From Neorhizobium sp. JUb45 (GTDB lineage: Bacteria; Pseudomonadota; Alphaproteobacteria; Rhizobiales; Rhizobiaceae), in NCBI RefSeq assembly GCF_004343585.1, contig NZ_SLYW01000002.1, forward strand, positions 434,001 to 498,000: DNA of 64,000 nucleotides, in the 5' to 3' direction. The notes under the pieces were generated by a model. The model was not told where the DNA came from. It saw only the letters and a list, made by a program, of their open reading frames with translations, and ran no database searches. Within the stretch, counting starts at the first letter, position 1. Each line of letters begins with the position of its first letter. This document shows, in pieces, positions 52,819 to 62,366 of this stretch. The position numbers were made by a program, and so were the translations under genes.

Positions 52819-53475
52819 TTACCCCTCGATTTCATCCAGAAACATCTCACGGATTCTCACTAGCCGCTGATGCCGTTCCGACGCCAGTTCACGTCCCGCT
52901 GCGGTCTGAAAACCATCGGCGAGCTTGAGCAGTTTGACTTCGAAATGATCGATTGCATAGCTCTTGTCGTCCAGCGGGCGTTCTTTGGCCAGCGGATCGA
53001 CCGGGTCGTAGAGACCCGATGCCATGCGGCCGGCAATATAGAAACAGCGGGCGGCACCCACCATGCCGATCGCATCCAGCCGGTCGGCATCCTGCAGGAT
53101 TTTTGCCTCCAGCGTTTGCGGTTCGATATTTGCGGAAAAGCTGTGCGTGGTGATGGCGTGGGCGACGGCGTCGATCTCGTTTTCGCTCCAGCCAAGCTCG
53201 GTCAGAATTTTTGCGGCCTTTTCCGCCGCAAGCCGGGATGCCTGTGCTCTCAGCGGCGAGTTCTTTTCCACTGCCACGCAATCATGCAGCAGCACGGCGG
53301 CCGCCAGCACGCTGGCATTACCGCCTTCCCTGGCATGGATGCGCATGGCGTTTTTGAAGACGCGCAGGATATGGGCGATGTCATGCGAACCGTCGTCGCT
53401 ATCGGTGGCGTGCGGGATCAGCCGGGCGGCAAGCGCCTCATGGGGCGCAAATGCCGCGCTGAGCGAGTGGGTCAC
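52819..53475 (-). CDS. HD-domain phosphohydrolase
   Basis: The 218-residue protein is a predicted metal-dependent phosphohydrolase. HD motifs are visible: GSHDIAHILRVFKNA, VLLHDCVAVEKNS, HAITTHSFS and KILQDADRLDAIG. Substrates of these YpgQ-like enzymes are often nucleotides, but nothing here defines one. It overlaps the upstream DUF2339 gene by four bases (ATGA) and is 3 bp before the MOSC gene. Confidence 0.9.
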   Translation of the reverse strand: MTHSLSAAFAPHEALAARLIPHATDSDDGSHDIAHILRVFKNAMRIHAREGGNASVLAAAVLLHDCVAVEKNSPLRAQASRLAAEKAAKILTELGWSENEIDAVAHAITTHSFSANIEPQTLEAKILQDADRLDAIGMVGAARCFYIAGRMASGLYDPVDPLAKERPLDDKSYAIDHFEVKLLKLADGFQTAAGRELASERHQRLVRIREMFLDEIEG

Positions 53476-56264
53476 GAAACGGTTCCTTCAGGTGTTGCGG
53501 CAGAATCGCCGGGGCGTTTGTTGCCATCCTTCTTCACCAGAATGCGCTGGTAGAAAAGCCCGATGCCGATCAGCACCCCGCCCAGACCCATGAACGATAG
53601 CGCCCGCAAAATGCCTTCGAGGTTGGACATGTCGATCAGGAACACTTTCAGCACGGCAATCAGCACCAGTGCTGCCGACGCAAGCCGCAGCGAACGCTGG
53701 TTGAAGCGCGAACCGAGGACCAGAAGGACGATGCCGATCAGCAGCCAGACCACCGAATAGGTATAGGTTTCGGCTGCCACAAAACCCTTCCAGTCGGCGA
53801 TGTTTTCGCCCTGCCAGAACCGTCGAACGGACAGCGTTGCCCATGCGAAACCGAGTATGCCGCCGGAGATCGCCAGCATCAGCACATAAGGCATCGGCCG
53901 GCGTTCGCGGGCGAGATAGGCGACGAGCGCGTAAGCGAGTGCCGGCATCAGATAGCCGAGCAGCAGAAGGTTGAAGAACGGCCAGGGGCCGGTGCCTTCG
54001 CCGGTGATATAGGGGTTGAGGCCCAGAAGATGCAGCGACAGCACGTTGGCGGTGGCAAGCACGCCTGCGATCATCGAGCCGAAGCGGAAAACAGGGCTTG
54101 GCGATTTCAGATCCAGCATCATCAGGATGCCGGAGAAACCGACGGTTATCAGCGTGTAGATCGATTGCTCGCCCAGCGTCGGCACCGTGGTTTCCAGCGT
54201 GCCGCCATTCATGGCATGGCGCACCAGAACCGCAACCGTGATCAGCGCCGACAGTGAGGCCAGCGCCTGCATGATGTTGCGGATGCGGAAATCGGTGGCG
54301 TTGCGCAGCATCCATGCCGAAGCGATGGCGAGCAGTGTCGGAATGCCGTAGCCAGGCAGAAGCGCATTGAAGAACGGTGTCGTGCCGAGGCTGTTGGCGC
54401 CGATGACGGTCGGTTCCCAGGCGATACGGCCGAACACGATGAGCGTGGCGGCGGCCATCATCCAGGGCAGGGCCGGCCAAGACCGGATGCGCATGGCGAG
54501 CACATACAGGAAACCGAGTGCGGACAGCGCGATGGTGGTGACGATGCCGTTGGTCAGTGTGTGCAGCGCCAGCGTGAAACCTGCAAACGATCCGGCGACC
54601 AGAAGATTGGCCGGCCAGTCGATCTTGGCGTCTTCCGTCTGTTCGCCGCGGCGGAACAGCCAGTCGGCACCGGCGAGAAGCGAGAGACCGAGCACGATGC
54701 CGTAAAGACCATGTGTCCAGTCGCGGTTGAGATTTCCGAAATTGAGGAAGCTTATGGTCGCGATCGCTACCGGCACGGCCGGCATCAGGAATGCCCAGAT
54801 GATGGAGAAATCCGGCTCGCTTTGGCGGAAACGCTTGAGGAAGACAAAGCCGAGCGCGGGGAAGACGGCGCCGAGCAGCAGATAGACCCAGACATGCGGC
54901 TCCACCGGCGCTGCCGTGGTCGTTGTCAGCTGACCATCGAGCAGGGTGGAAACGGTGTCCAGCCAGTTGATGGCGATGATGGCCATGCCGAGCACCGCAC
55001 CGATTGCCGCAAGAATGGCCGGCCAGACGGCATAGGCGCGCAGTGCGCCGAATGCGGCAAGCGCCGCCAGAAGAATGGATGCGCAGGCCAGAAGATCGAA
55101 GGCGCCCATCGGCTCCGAACCGAGCATGCCAAGCGAAAACAACATGGTGACCAGCGAAACGGACAGCGTGGTCTGCAAAGGCATGCGGCCAAGCAATGTC
55201 GATATGCCGGCTTTTTCCGGCCCGATCAGGCTGGCGTAACGGCCCGGCCAATAAAAGCAGGTGCCGGCCAGCATGACCAGCAGTGCCAGGACCGCCGGCA
55301 GCATGCTGGCATCGTGCCCGGAGCCGACAAGATAGAGGAAAGACCAAAGGCCCAGCCCGACATTGGCAAGCGTCGGCACCACGGTCCACTGGCGGAAACG
55401 CGAGGCGGCATTGACGGCCAGCCAGACGAGCGCCAGAAAACCGAAGAGAGCGTTGGCGTTCGGGTTCTCCGTCGCGACCAGCGCGGGCGTCACCAGCGAG
55501 GCGAGCAGGCCGAGACCGGCAAGCGCCTGACCATGCAGCAGCGACAGCGCGATCGTCGCAAACGACACCAGCGCCAGAGCAATGAAGGCGGGCGTCGGGC
55601 CGATGAATTCATAAACGGCATAGGAGGCCCAGACCGCGCCCATCAGCGTCACCGAGCCTGCGGCGGTCAGCGCGCCGGGGATCATCGCATTGCCGAAACG
55701 GTCGGAGAGTTCCGGCATGGCGCGGCGGCGGATCAGTTCACCGGCGGCGATCAGCACGAGACCGAACAGGGCGGCAAGGCTGAGGCGGGCGGCGGGACCG
55801 AGCAGGCCGGCTTCGATCGTGTATTTGACGAGGAAGAGGCCGCCAAAGGCCAAGGCGACACCGCCAACCCAGACCGCCCAGCGGGCGCCGAGCCAGCTTT
55901 CGAGGCTTTCGCGCTCTTCCTGTGCCTGAACTGTCGCGACAACGGGTGCCGTTTCCGGCGCGGGCAGAATGGCTTCCTGCACAACCGGTGTTTCGGCTTC
56001 AGAGGCCATCGCGGCGATCTGTGGTTCCGCGATCGTCTCATCCTGCGGCGCGTCGATCGCGGTTTGCGCTGTCACGACAGGTTCGGCCGGCGCGGTTTCC
56101 GTGACTGCATCGGAGACAGGGGCTGCCAGCGTCATGCCGGTAATGCGCGCCTGCAGCGCCTTGATTTCCTTCTCCATCCGGTCGACGCGTTTGGCTATGT
56201 TCCGCTGCCAGACAAGGCCGACGATGATCAGGATAAAAATAACGAAGGGGAACAGGGGCAGCAC
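53472..56264 (-). CDS. DUF2339 giant membrane protein
   Basis: The ~930-residue protein has an N-terminal membrane helix and a coiled-coil (RNIAKRVDRMEKEIKALQARI). An Ala/Glu/Pro-rich linker follows, then more than 20 predicted membrane helices starting with the DUF2339 signature SWLGARWAVWVGGVALAFGGLFLVKYTIE. The GTG start at 56264 has GAGGTG upstream. Function of the family is unknown. It is first in an operon with the HD and MOSC genes; the long opposite-strand frame is a shadow. Confidence 0.92.
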   Translation of the reverse strand: MLPLFPFVIFILIIVGLVWQRNIAKRVDRMEKEIKALQARITGMTLAAPVSDAVTETAPAEPVVTAQTAIDAPQDETIAEPQIAAMASEAETPVVQEAILPAPETAPVVATVQAQEERESLESWLGARWAVWVGGVALAFGGLFLVKYTIEAGLLGPAARLSLAALFGLVLIAAGELIRRRAMPELSDRFGNAMIPGALTAAGSVTLMGAVWASYAVYEFIGPTPAFIALALVSFATIALSLLHGQALAGLGLLASLVTPALVATENPNANALFGFLALVWLAVNAASRFRQWTVVPTLANVGLGLWSFLYLVGSGHDASMLPAVLALLVMLAGTCFYWPGRYASLIGPEKAGISTLLGRMPLQTTLSVSLVTMLFSLGMLGSEPMGAFDLLACASILLAALAAFGALRAYAVWPAILAAIGAVLGMAIIAINWLDTVSTLLDGQLTTTTAAPVEPHVWVYLLLGAVFPALGFVFLKRFRQSEPDFSIIWAFLMPAVPVAIATISFLNFGNLNRDWTHGLYGIVLGLSLLAGADWLFRRGEQTEDAKIDWPANLLVAGSFAGFTLALHTLTNGIVTTIALSALGFLYVLAMRIRSWPALPWMMAAATLIVFGRIAWEPTVIGANSLGTTPFFNALLPGYGIPTLLAIASAWMLRNATDFRIRNIMQALASLSALITVAVLVRHAMNGGTLETTVPTLGEQSIYTLITVGFSGILMMLDLKSPSPVFRFGSMIAGVLATANVLSLHLLGLNPYITGEGTGPWPFFNLLLLGYLMPALAYALVAYLARERRPMPYVLMLAISGGILGFAWATLSVRRFWQGENIADWKGFVAAETYTYSVVWLLIGIVLLVLGSRFNQRSLRLASAALVLIAVLKVFLIDMSNLEGILRALSFMGLGGVLIGIGLFYQRILVKKDGNKRPGDSAATPEGTVS

Positions 56265-56415
56265 GATGTGGTCACCTCGATGCGTTCGGACGGGCGCCAA
56301 TCAGAAAGCGCAGCAGTCTTTTAATCGCATATGTTGCGGCAGGAGCAAGGCGAACGATGCGCGATTGTGAAGGAATTGCGAATTATCAACCGTGGCTGTT
56401 GAGGGTGGAAAAACG

Positions 56416-56452
56416 GCAAAGGGCGGGTTTCCTCGCGAAACCCGCCCTTTGC
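56416..56452 (-). terminator. Strong terminator of the MscS-type gene
   Basis: A perfect 15-bp stem (GCAAAGGGCGGGTTT / AAACCCGCCCTTTGC) with a 7-base loop is followed on the minus strand by CGTTTTTCC. The plus-strand side has only TTCTTT, so the minus direction fits better. Confidence 0.85.
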
Positions 56453-56495
56453 TTCTTTCCTTAAGACTGCACGCGCCCGAGGGCTTGTCCGGCGG

Positions 56496-57356
56496 TCAGA
56501 CCGCCGAAGGTCCGCTCTCGCCATCCGGCGCATGTTTATCAGTCTGGGACGGAAGCTCTTTTGTTTTCTGTTCATCGAATGTCAGTTTGACCTTTTTGGA
56601 GAGGTCACGGCTGACATTGAACCATTCGCCGCTTTTCGCCCAGTAACGCACCGTCACGGTGGCGGAGCCATCGCTGAAATCGGATACGAACGTGGTGGGG
56701 GCAGGGGCTTTCAGCACGCGGCCATCGGCAGCGACGAGATCGTGCAGCAGCTTTTCAGCGCGCGCGATATCGATCTTTTCGCTGGTCGAAACGCTGATAT
56801 CGTTGCGGCGCTTGTCGAGGCGGCTGTAATTGGTGATCGGCACGTTCCACAGCGTCGAATTCGGCGCGAGGCGATAGACACCTTCTGCGGTACGAAGTTC
56901 GGTGGCAAACAGGCCGACATCGATCACCGTACCGCTGACACTACCGGTCTCGATCGATTCGCCGACGCGGAACGGGCGCAGCACCAGCAGCATGATGCCG
57001 GCAGCGATATTCTGCAGCGTGCCCTGAAGCGCCAGACCGACGGCAAGGCCGATGGCGCCGAGAGCGGCAAGTACCGATGCCGTCTGCACGCCGAACTGGC
57101 CGAGCACCATGACGACGACGATGACCAGGATCGCGTAACGGATGATGTTGGAAAAGAACTGCGCCAGCGTCGCATCGATGCCGTGAATACGGCCAAGACC
57201 ATTGCGCGCCCAGCGGCTGAACAGACCGGCTGCCAGCCAGCCGATGACAAGCAGAATGACGGCACCGACGACGGAAAAGGAATATTGCACGGCAAGCGCG
57301 CTTAACTGAGCGAGTGCCGCCCGCGTTGCGACGACGAGTTCCGATGCCTGATCCAT
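56496..57356 (-). CDS. Small-conductance mechanosensitive channel (MscS family)
   Basis: The 286-residue channel releases solutes when the membrane is stretched. Three N-terminal helices precede the pore helix with the glycine/alanine pattern SVLAALGAIGLAVGLALQGTLQNIAAGIMLLVLRPF. A beta domain (GSVSGTVIDVGLFATELRT) and a C-terminal alpha/beta part follow. Length equals E. coli MscS (286). Start 57356 is preferred over the in-frame ATG 33 codons upstream. Confidence 0.94.
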   Translation of the reverse strand: MDQASELVVATRAALAQLSALAVQYSFSVVGAVILLVIGWLAAGLFSRWARNGLGRIHGIDATLAQFFSNIIRYAILVIVVVMVLGQFGVQTASVLAALGAIGLAVGLALQGTLQNIAAGIMLLVLRPFRVGESIETGSVSGTVIDVGLFATELRTAEGVYRLAPNSTLWNVPITNYSRLDKRRNDISVSTSEKIDIARAEKLLHDLVAADGRVLKAPAPTTFVSDFSDGSATVTVRYWAKSGEWFNVSRDLSKKVKLTFDEQKTKELPSQTDKHAPDGESGPSAV

Positions 57357-57514
57357 ATCGGCGATAGTCTCCTTCTCTGAGCTGACCTGCAATGCGCAAC
57401 CATGTCGCAGCATTGCTGTGGTCTGCTTAATTGGGTCAAAATCGACGCGCGTCAACCATCCTATTCATTTTTAGGAATATTAAATGAAAACAAATAAATG
57501 CTCGGTTTTCAGGA

Positions 57515-58051
57515 TTACGCAGCGGTACTCAAGGAAGGGTTGAGCGGTAGAACGAAGGACACGGTGCCGTCTGTGTCCGCACCACGGCCGATCCCTTTGA
57601 CGGCGGCGATCAGGCGTCCGTCGCGCTTCAAAAGCCGGTCGCCGATTTCCACCAGACGGGTGTTCGGCGTCGCATGCGGGGCGACTTGTCGCAGCCGGGC
57701 AGCAAGCGCGAAATCGTCTTCCTCGGGGTGGATGGCGAGTGCCGCAATCAGCGCCGCCGCAGGCGAACGCGATACGCCCATCCAGCAATGCACAACCAGC
57801 GGAAATTGTCGGTCCCAGCCGGCCATGAAGGCGATCAGCCGCTCCACATGCGCCTCATTGGGGGCAATGAGATTGCCGGTGCCGGCAAAGGCGATGTCGT
57901 TCATGGCGAGCTTCAGATGGCGGTCGGCAGAGATTACCGCCGGGCGGTGAAAATCCTGCTTTTCGGCGATCAGGCTGACCATTTCGCGCGCCTTGTGGCG
58001 CACCGCAAGTTCGGCGATCTTGGCAAGCGGGCAGACGATGATCGCAGTCAT
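57515..58051 (-). CDS. Protein tyrosine phosphatase-like protein
   Basis: The 178-residue protein contains the cysteine phosphatase loop HCWMGVSRSPAAALIAA (HCx5RS), with a preceding region that could supply the general acid. Rhizobia have several such small dual-specificity-type phosphatases of unknown target. It overlaps the upstream HD-hydrolase gene by four bases (ATGA) and is last in the YgfZ-YfbR-phosphatase operon. Confidence 0.85.
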   Translation of the reverse strand: MTAIIVCPLAKIAELAVRHKAREMVSLIAEKQDFHRPAVISADRHLKLAMNDIAFAGTGNLIAPNEAHVERLIAFMAGWDRQFPLVVHCWMGVSRSPAAALIAALAIHPEEDDFALAARLRQVAPHATPNTRLVEIGDRLLKRDGRLIAAVKGIGRGADTDGTVSFVLPLNPSLSTAA

Positions 58052-58674
58052 CGCGCCGTATTCCCGCGCAAAAGTTCGATCTCGGCGAAACGTTCCTGAA
58101 AACGCTGCTGTGCCTGGATGGCCGGCAGTGGCTCCATCTCCAGCATCTCTCTCGTCACGCCATTCGGCACGCCGAAAAACTTGCGCGCCTCGGTCAGCGA
58201 AAAGCCGGCAAGTTCGGTCGCCTCGAAAAAGGCGGCAACCGTATCGGCACGCTTGATCCGCATCTTCAGATCGCGCGTCGGATGCGCGGGCAGGCCGAAT
58301 CGCAGGTGGATGGCCGCCTCCAGCCGCGCCTCGACCGCCTTGTAACCGCCGCCGACCACCGATTTGAACGGCGAGATCATGTCGCCGATCACATATTCCG
58401 GTGCGTCGTGCAGAAGCGTCATCAACCGTTCTTCCGGCGTGGCCGCAGGTTGGGCCAGCGAAAACACCTGCTCGACGATTAGCGAATGTTGCGCCACCGA
58501 AAAGGCATGGTCGCCGCGTGTTTGGCCGTTCCAGCGGGCGACGCGGGCAAGCCCGTGGGCGATATCGGAAATTTCCACGTCGAGCGGCGAGGGATCGAGC
58601 AGATCGAGCCGGCGGCCGGACAGCATGCGCTGCCAGGCGCGCGTCGCCTTGGTGGTCGAAGCGCCAGCGCTCAC
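58048..58674 (-). CDS. HD-family hydrolase, YfbR-like (5'-deoxynucleotidase)
   Basis: The 208-residue phosphohydrolase has RGDHAFSVAQHSLIVEQVF, LLHDAPEYVIGD and RADTVAAFFEATEL, which carry the metal-binding His and Asp residues of YfbR. E. coli YfbR removes phosphate from dNMPs. The GTG at 58674 forms a GTGA overlap with the YgfZ stop and has a GAGG upstream, so it is preferred over the ATG at 58719. Confidence 0.88.
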   Translation of the reverse strand: MSAGASTTKATRAWQRMLSGRRLDLLDPSPLDVEISDIAHGLARVARWNGQTRGDHAFSVAQHSLIVEQVFSLAQPAATPEERLMTLLHDAPEYVIGDMISPFKSVVGGGYKAVEARLEAAIHLRFGLPAHPTRDLKMRIKRADTVAAFFEATELAGFSLTEARKFFGVPNGVTREMLEMEPLPAIQAQQRFQERFAEIELLRGNTAR

Positions 58675-59513
58675 GTTTCCGCCTCTTGGGTCTCCGTCGG
58701 GAAGGAGAGGCCGGTCCATTCCGGCAAGGTCAGCGAAACGGCAATGTCGGCGGCAGTCAGCGGTGTGCCGCTTGCCAGCGCATCACCGACGCGGTCGATG
58801 CGCACGATTGCCAAGCCTTGTCCGCCCGAGGTGGAGCCCAGCGTGCCGACGGGTTTGGCGCCCGCCATGATTTCGGTGCCGGCCGCCGGCAGGTCCTGCT
58901 CAGCGGACACGATCACCACGCGGCGACGCGCGGTGCCACGGTGCTGCATGCGGGAAACCACTTCCTGACCGACATAACATCCCTTGCGGAATGAAAGCCC
59001 GCCATCCTTGTCGAGCAGGACATCATGCGGAAACGCATCCTGCAGTGCAAAATCGTGGCCGGACAGCGCCAGTCCTGCAGTGATGCGCAGCGCCTGATAG
59101 GCAGCCTCTTCGCCATCGGCCTGTTTCCCCGCTGCACGTTGCAGCTCGATGCCGGATTTGGCGAAGGCGCCGTCGGTGATACCGCCCACCAGCGTTTCGC
59201 CACCCCAGGCAACCGTCACGCCGATCTCTTCCACAAGGGTGATCTCCACGGCGGCGCGCAGCTTGTACATGGTCAGCCGTCGCGCAAATGCCTCGCGCTG
59301 CGGCTGGTCGATCTCGATGGCAAAACCGCCCTCGATCCGCCAGATGACGAAATCGAACAGGATTTTTCCCTGCGGCGTCAAAAGCGCGCCGGGGCGGGCT
59401 TCCTCTTCCGGCAGGCCGGCAATGTCGGTGGTGATCAGATTGTGCAGGAAATCCTGCGCATCAGTGCCGGTGACGGACAGCAGGGCACGATCGGAAAGGA
59501 AGGCAAACGGCAT
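58671..59513 (-). CDS. ygfZ: Folate-binding YgfZ/GcvT-like iron-sulfur assembly protein
   Basis: The 280-residue protein resembles the T-protein fold and has the YgfZ signature KGCYVGQEVVSRMQHRG with its conserved Cys. YgfZ uses tetrahydrofolate in repair or assembly of Fe-S enzymes such as MiaB. Start 59513 (MPFAFLSDRALL) fits homologues. It is first of three overlapping genes. Confidence 0.92.
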   Translation of the reverse strand: MPFAFLSDRALLSVTGTDAQDFLHNLITTDIAGLPEEEARPGALLTPQGKILFDFVIWRIEGGFAIEIDQPQREAFARRLTMYKLRAAVEITLVEEIGVTVAWGGETLVGGITDGAFAKSGIELQRAAGKQADGEEAAYQALRITAGLALSGHDFALQDAFPHDVLLDKDGGLSFRKGCYVGQEVVSRMQHRGTARRRVVIVSAEQDLPAAGTEIMAGAKPVGTLGSTSGGQGLAIVRIDRVGDALASGTPLTAADIAVSLTLPEWTGLSFPTETQEAET

Positions 59514-59649
59514 GATTTTCACCCGCACGGATCAGAAACAGAAAATCCCCGGCGCAAATCAATGCGCGTCATGGGCTGTCATAGAGGTAAGGTTTTGACA
59601 CGGTCGCGGCAAGCCGCACCGTGTCCGGGTACTGCCGACAGCGCGAGAA

Positions 59650-60384
59650 TCAGTCGCCGCTGACGATGAACTTCCACTTGCCGTCGGGTGAGATGCCGAT
59701 GCGGTAGAAATTGTAACCGCCCGCTTCGTCCATGGCAGCAAGATCGCCGGCTGTGACGATGCGCAGCAGGTCCACCTTTTCCGGCGGGGTCAGCTCGTTG
59801 AGCGGCTTGCCGACGAAATAGGGCCAGACATAAACCTCATCCGGCGTGCCGGCCTCGATGCGGGCAACGCCGGTCTGCATCAGGTCCAGCATGATGGCGA
59901 GGATTTCCAGACCTTCGGTATCACCGGAAAAGCTTTTCAGCGTTTCGATCGGGTCTTCGTTCTGGTCGGGACCATCGGTTTTCTGTGCGCCGGGATCCAT
60001 GATCGGGCGCATGCGCTCGACATCGCCGGACGCAGCGGCCTCGACGATCGCCTCGCGTAGCTTGCGCACCGGTTCCGGCAACTTGCTGAAATCGTGAATG
60101 ATTTCTGCCTTGATCGCCGGTTCGGCTTCAGCCTCTGCGGCGGCCGCAGCGTCAGGCTTCGGCGCTTCCGGTTTGTCGGCGGCCGGCGGGGTCGCCTGAC
60201 TATGCTGGTTTTCCGTACCCGTGTGGCTGCCGGGCGCCGTGTCTGCCGGCTGTATGCCCTGATGCCCGACGGAAGAACTCTGCGCCATGCCGGAAAGGGC
60301 AAGGGCGACGGGTGCCTGCGTCAGCGCTGTCGCGCTGAAAAGCGCGGCGGCGAACAGGATGCGGGGGAAACGGCTATTGGGCAT
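59650..60384 (-). CDS. Hypothetical secreted protein (244 aa)
   Basis: The protein has a signal peptide (ILFAAALFSATALTQAPVALA) and an Ala/Pro/Glu-rich low-complexity linker (about 35-90). A conserved C-terminal domain follows (SKLPEPVRKLREAIVEAAASGDVERMRPIMD ... VYVWPYFVGKPLNELTP ... GISPDGKWKFIVSGD). I do not recognise a characterised family, but the domain looks like those conserved in rhizobia and resembles a small alpha/beta sensor-like periplasmic domain. Confidence 0.7.
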   Translation of the reverse strand: MPNSRFPRILFAAALFSATALTQAPVALALSGMAQSSSVGHQGIQPADTAPGSHTGTENQHSQATPPAADKPEAPKPDAAAAAEAEAEPAIKAEIIHDFSKLPEPVRKLREAIVEAAASGDVERMRPIMDPGAQKTDGPDQNEDPIETLKSFSGDTEGLEILAIMLDLMQTGVARIEAGTPDEVYVWPYFVGKPLNELTPPEKVDLLRIVTAGDLAAMDEAGGYNFYRIGISPDGKWKFIVSGD

Positions 60385-60443
60385 GGCTTTATTGGCGATC
60401 CTGTTGGAAAGCCCCGATCTTACACGATTATTGAAAATCGCGC

Positions 60444-60701
60444 TTACTGAATGATGCGCTGCGGAGAAAATTCGCCAGCCAGCATGCGTTCGCGCAGCGA
60501 TTGCAGCATGGCTTCTGCGCCAGCTTCGCCGTGCATGCGAATGGTTTCGCGCATGGCAAGAGCGATGGCAGCGTCAGCGATGATTTCAGGTTCGATACCG
60601 TCGGCGCGGCCGTCGGCCCAGGCCTCGTTCTGGTATTCGAGCGCCACCTGCATCTTTTCGTGCACAATCATCTCGTCGATGTCGTTGCGGGCTGTCTGCA
60701 T
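60444..60701 (-). CDS. Small hypothetical protein (85 aa)
   Basis: The soluble, acidic, helical 85-residue protein (MQTARNDIDEMIVHEKMQVALEYQNEAWADGRADGIEPEIIADAAI...) has no signal peptide or known motif. Its codon pattern matches the neighbours. It stands alone between two secreted-protein genes on the same strand. Confidence 0.65.
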   Translation of the reverse strand: MQTARNDIDEMIVHEKMQVALEYQNEAWADGRADGIEPEIIADAAIALAMRETIRMHGEAGAEAMLQSLRERMLAGEFSPQRIIQ

Positions 60702-60804
60702 AATGATCCTCTTTCCGGCACCTGGTTGTTACCGGTGCGTTAACAAGATTACCAGCCTTTTATCAAAACGACACGGGTTGCGAGCGAAACAGGTAAATAA
60801 ACAC

Positions 60805-61248
60805 TTAATTTCCGTAGCGTGCGGCGATTTCCGCAGCCAGTGTTGCTCCTTCGGCACGGTATGCCTCTTCAGCGGAGCGCGCAGCCGGCGTGCAGGTCGT
60901 GTGCACGGAGGCGAAGGACCGGTAACCGCGATTGAAGGCGGCCGTCAGTTTCTCGCGGCGTTTTGGCTCATTCGCCGTCTCGGAATCAATCAGTTTCTGC
61001 ATGGAGCCGCGCCAGTTCGACTGACGTTCTCCACATAGCGTGCGCAGGTAATGCACCGATCCGAGAATTTCCGAAAGCCGCGCCAGCCGGTCGTCATAGG
61101 GAGTCGGCTTTTCCGCGGGTGGTGTCGAGGCCGTCGGCGCAGCAGGGGCTGCAGCCTTTTTCTGCGCCAGCGCCGGCTGCACGGCGAGCGAAAGGCTCAG
61201 CGCGACAAAGCAGACAGATGCGAGGCGTTTACGAAACTTCATCGGCAT
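60805..61248 (-). CDS. TIGR02301-family secreted protein
   Basis: The ~147-residue protein has a signal peptide (SVCFVALSLSLAVQPALAQ) and a Pro/Ala linker. The family core follows: YDDRLARLSEILGSVHYLRTLCGERQSNWRGSMQKLI, then RREKLTAAFNRGYRSFASVHTTCTPAA and a tail ending in ARYGN. The two cysteines probably form a disulfide. It is restricted to Rhizobiales and relatives as far as I know; function is unknown. The ATG at 61242 is an alternative start. Confidence 0.8.
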   Translation of the reverse strand: MPMKFRKRLASVCFVALSLSLAVQPALAQKKAAAPAAPTASTPPAEKPTPYDDRLARLSEILGSVHYLRTLCGERQSNWRGSMQKLIDSETANEPKRREKLTAAFNRGYRSFASVHTTCTPAARSAEEAYRAEGATLAAEIAARYGN

Positions 61249-61298
61249 TCCAGACGGCGGTCCTGCCGGAGAATCGCCCGGCATCGTTAAGCGTTCTT

Positions 61299-61724
61299 TT
61301 AGCCTTTTGAAACCCGCGCCGCCAGCCGTTCGGCACATTCGAGCACGCTTGGCGGCACCGGCAGATGGCGAATTTCCTCGGCCGTGTACCAGCCGGGATC
61401 GGCGGCATCATCGGCGGCGATGGCCTCGATGGTTTCGTCGCTTTTGACCAGAAAGACGGAGAGGAAGAAGTGGCTGAGCAGGTCTCCGTCTTCTGATTCG
61501 CTCTTCAGGTCATAGGTGGCAAACAGTTCGGGATCGTGCACGGAAATGCCGGTTTCCTCGAAAAACTCGCGCACGGCAGTTTCGGCCGGTGTTTCCCTCG
61601 GTTCTCCGCGTCCGCCCGGAAAGGCGAACAGATCGGCCGATGGCGGATTGATTCGCCTGATCAGCAGAAAACGGCCATCGCGTTCGAGAATGGCGGAGGA
61701 GGCGGGGTGGGGCGTGGAGGACAT
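61299..61724 (-). CDS. NUDIX hydrolase
   Basis: The 141-residue pyrophosphatase has the full Nudix box: GRGEPRETPAETAVREFFEETGI (G-x5-E-x7-REUxEE-x-GU). It would hydrolyse a nucleoside diphosphate derivative; the substrate is unknown. Start 61724 has an AGGAG ribosome-binding site. It is divergent from the ParDE operon. Confidence 0.9.
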   Translation of the reverse strand: MSSTPHPASSAILERDGRFLLIRRINPPSADLFAFPGGRGEPRETPAETAVREFFEETGISVHDPELFATYDLKSESEDGDLLSHFFLSVFLVKSDETIEAIAADDAADPGWYTAEEIRHLPVPPSVLECAERLAARVSKG

Positions 61725-61756
61725 GGCGCTCCTGAGCGGCAAGCTGTGATCTGTAC

Positions 61757-61771
61757 TACAAGTCCGTTGTA
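61757..61771. promoter_or_regulatory. Possible ParD operator
   Basis: A short dyad TACAA-GTCCG-TTGTA lies in the 83-bp divergent gap between the Nudix and parD starts. ParD proteins autoregulate through such repeats, but this one is brief. Confidence 0.3.
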
Positions 61772-61807
61772 ATTTATGGTTCGCGTCTGGGCAAAGGAGC
61801 ATTCTTG

Positions 61808-62068
61808 ATGACCCGCGCAAAAACCTTCGCTCTTGGCGATACCTATGACGGCATCCTCTCGGATCTCGTGAGCAACGGGCATTTCGAGACAGAAACGGAA
61901 GCGGTCAAGGCCGGTCTTCGCATGCTTGCGGATCGTGAAATGCGCATTCAATCTCTTCGTCAGGCAATCGATGCCGCGGATCAGGAGATAGAAGCAGGGC
62001 TCGGTCAGCATTACACCTCTGCTGCCGACCTGCTTGCGGATGTCATGACAGATGACGACAGGCCGTAG
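61808..62068 (+). CDS. parD: ParD-type antitoxin
   Basis: The 86-residue protein has an N-terminal ribbon-helix-helix (TFALGDTYDGILSDLVSNGHFETETEAVKAGLRML) and an acidic C-terminal tail for toxin binding. An AGGAG precedes the ATG at 61808. It overlaps the ParE toxin gene by 17 bp, showing a coupled operon. Confidence 0.9.
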   Translation: MTRAKTFALGDTYDGILSDLVSNGHFETETEAVKAGLRMLADREMRIQSLRQAIDAADQEIEAGLGQHYTSAADLLADVMTDDDRP

Positions 62069-62366
62069 ATCGCGAAAGCATCTGATCATTGCGCCGCTTG
62101 CCAAGGCGGATTTGCGCGGTATTCGACGATACATTGCCGAAAACAGCCCGCATTACGCTCAGGAATTTCTCGCCGATCTCACTGCCAAGATCATCTGGAT
62201 TGCCTATGCGGACTTCACGGGGGCGCCCCGCGATCACATCTCGCCGGGACTGCGCGCCTTTCCCTATCGCCAACGCTGCATCTATTATCGCACCTATCCC
62301 GACAGGATCGTGATTCTGCGCGTGATGCATATGGCGCAGGACGTGCAAAAACAGGATTTCGAGTGA
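62052..62366 (+). CDS. parE: ParE/RelE-type toxin
   Basis: The 104-residue RelE-fold toxin has [20 protein letters not shown] at the N-terminus. The [33 protein letters not shown] region is typical of ParE, which poisons DNA gyrase. It lies in an overlapping pair with parD, and its stop overlaps the YnfA gene (GTGA). Confidence 0.9.
   Translation: MTTGRRSRKHLIIAPLAKADLRGIRRYIAENSPHYAQEFLADLTAKIIWIAYADFTGAPRDHISPGLRAFPYRQRCIYYRTYPDRIVILRVMHMAQDVQKQDFE

Noticed and set aside
54561..56324. 587-residue open frame on the plus strand opposite the DUF2339 gene
   Set aside because: Low-complexity, Arg/Gly/Gln-rich translation typical of the antisense of a GC-rich membrane-protein gene; the minus-strand product has clear family signatures.
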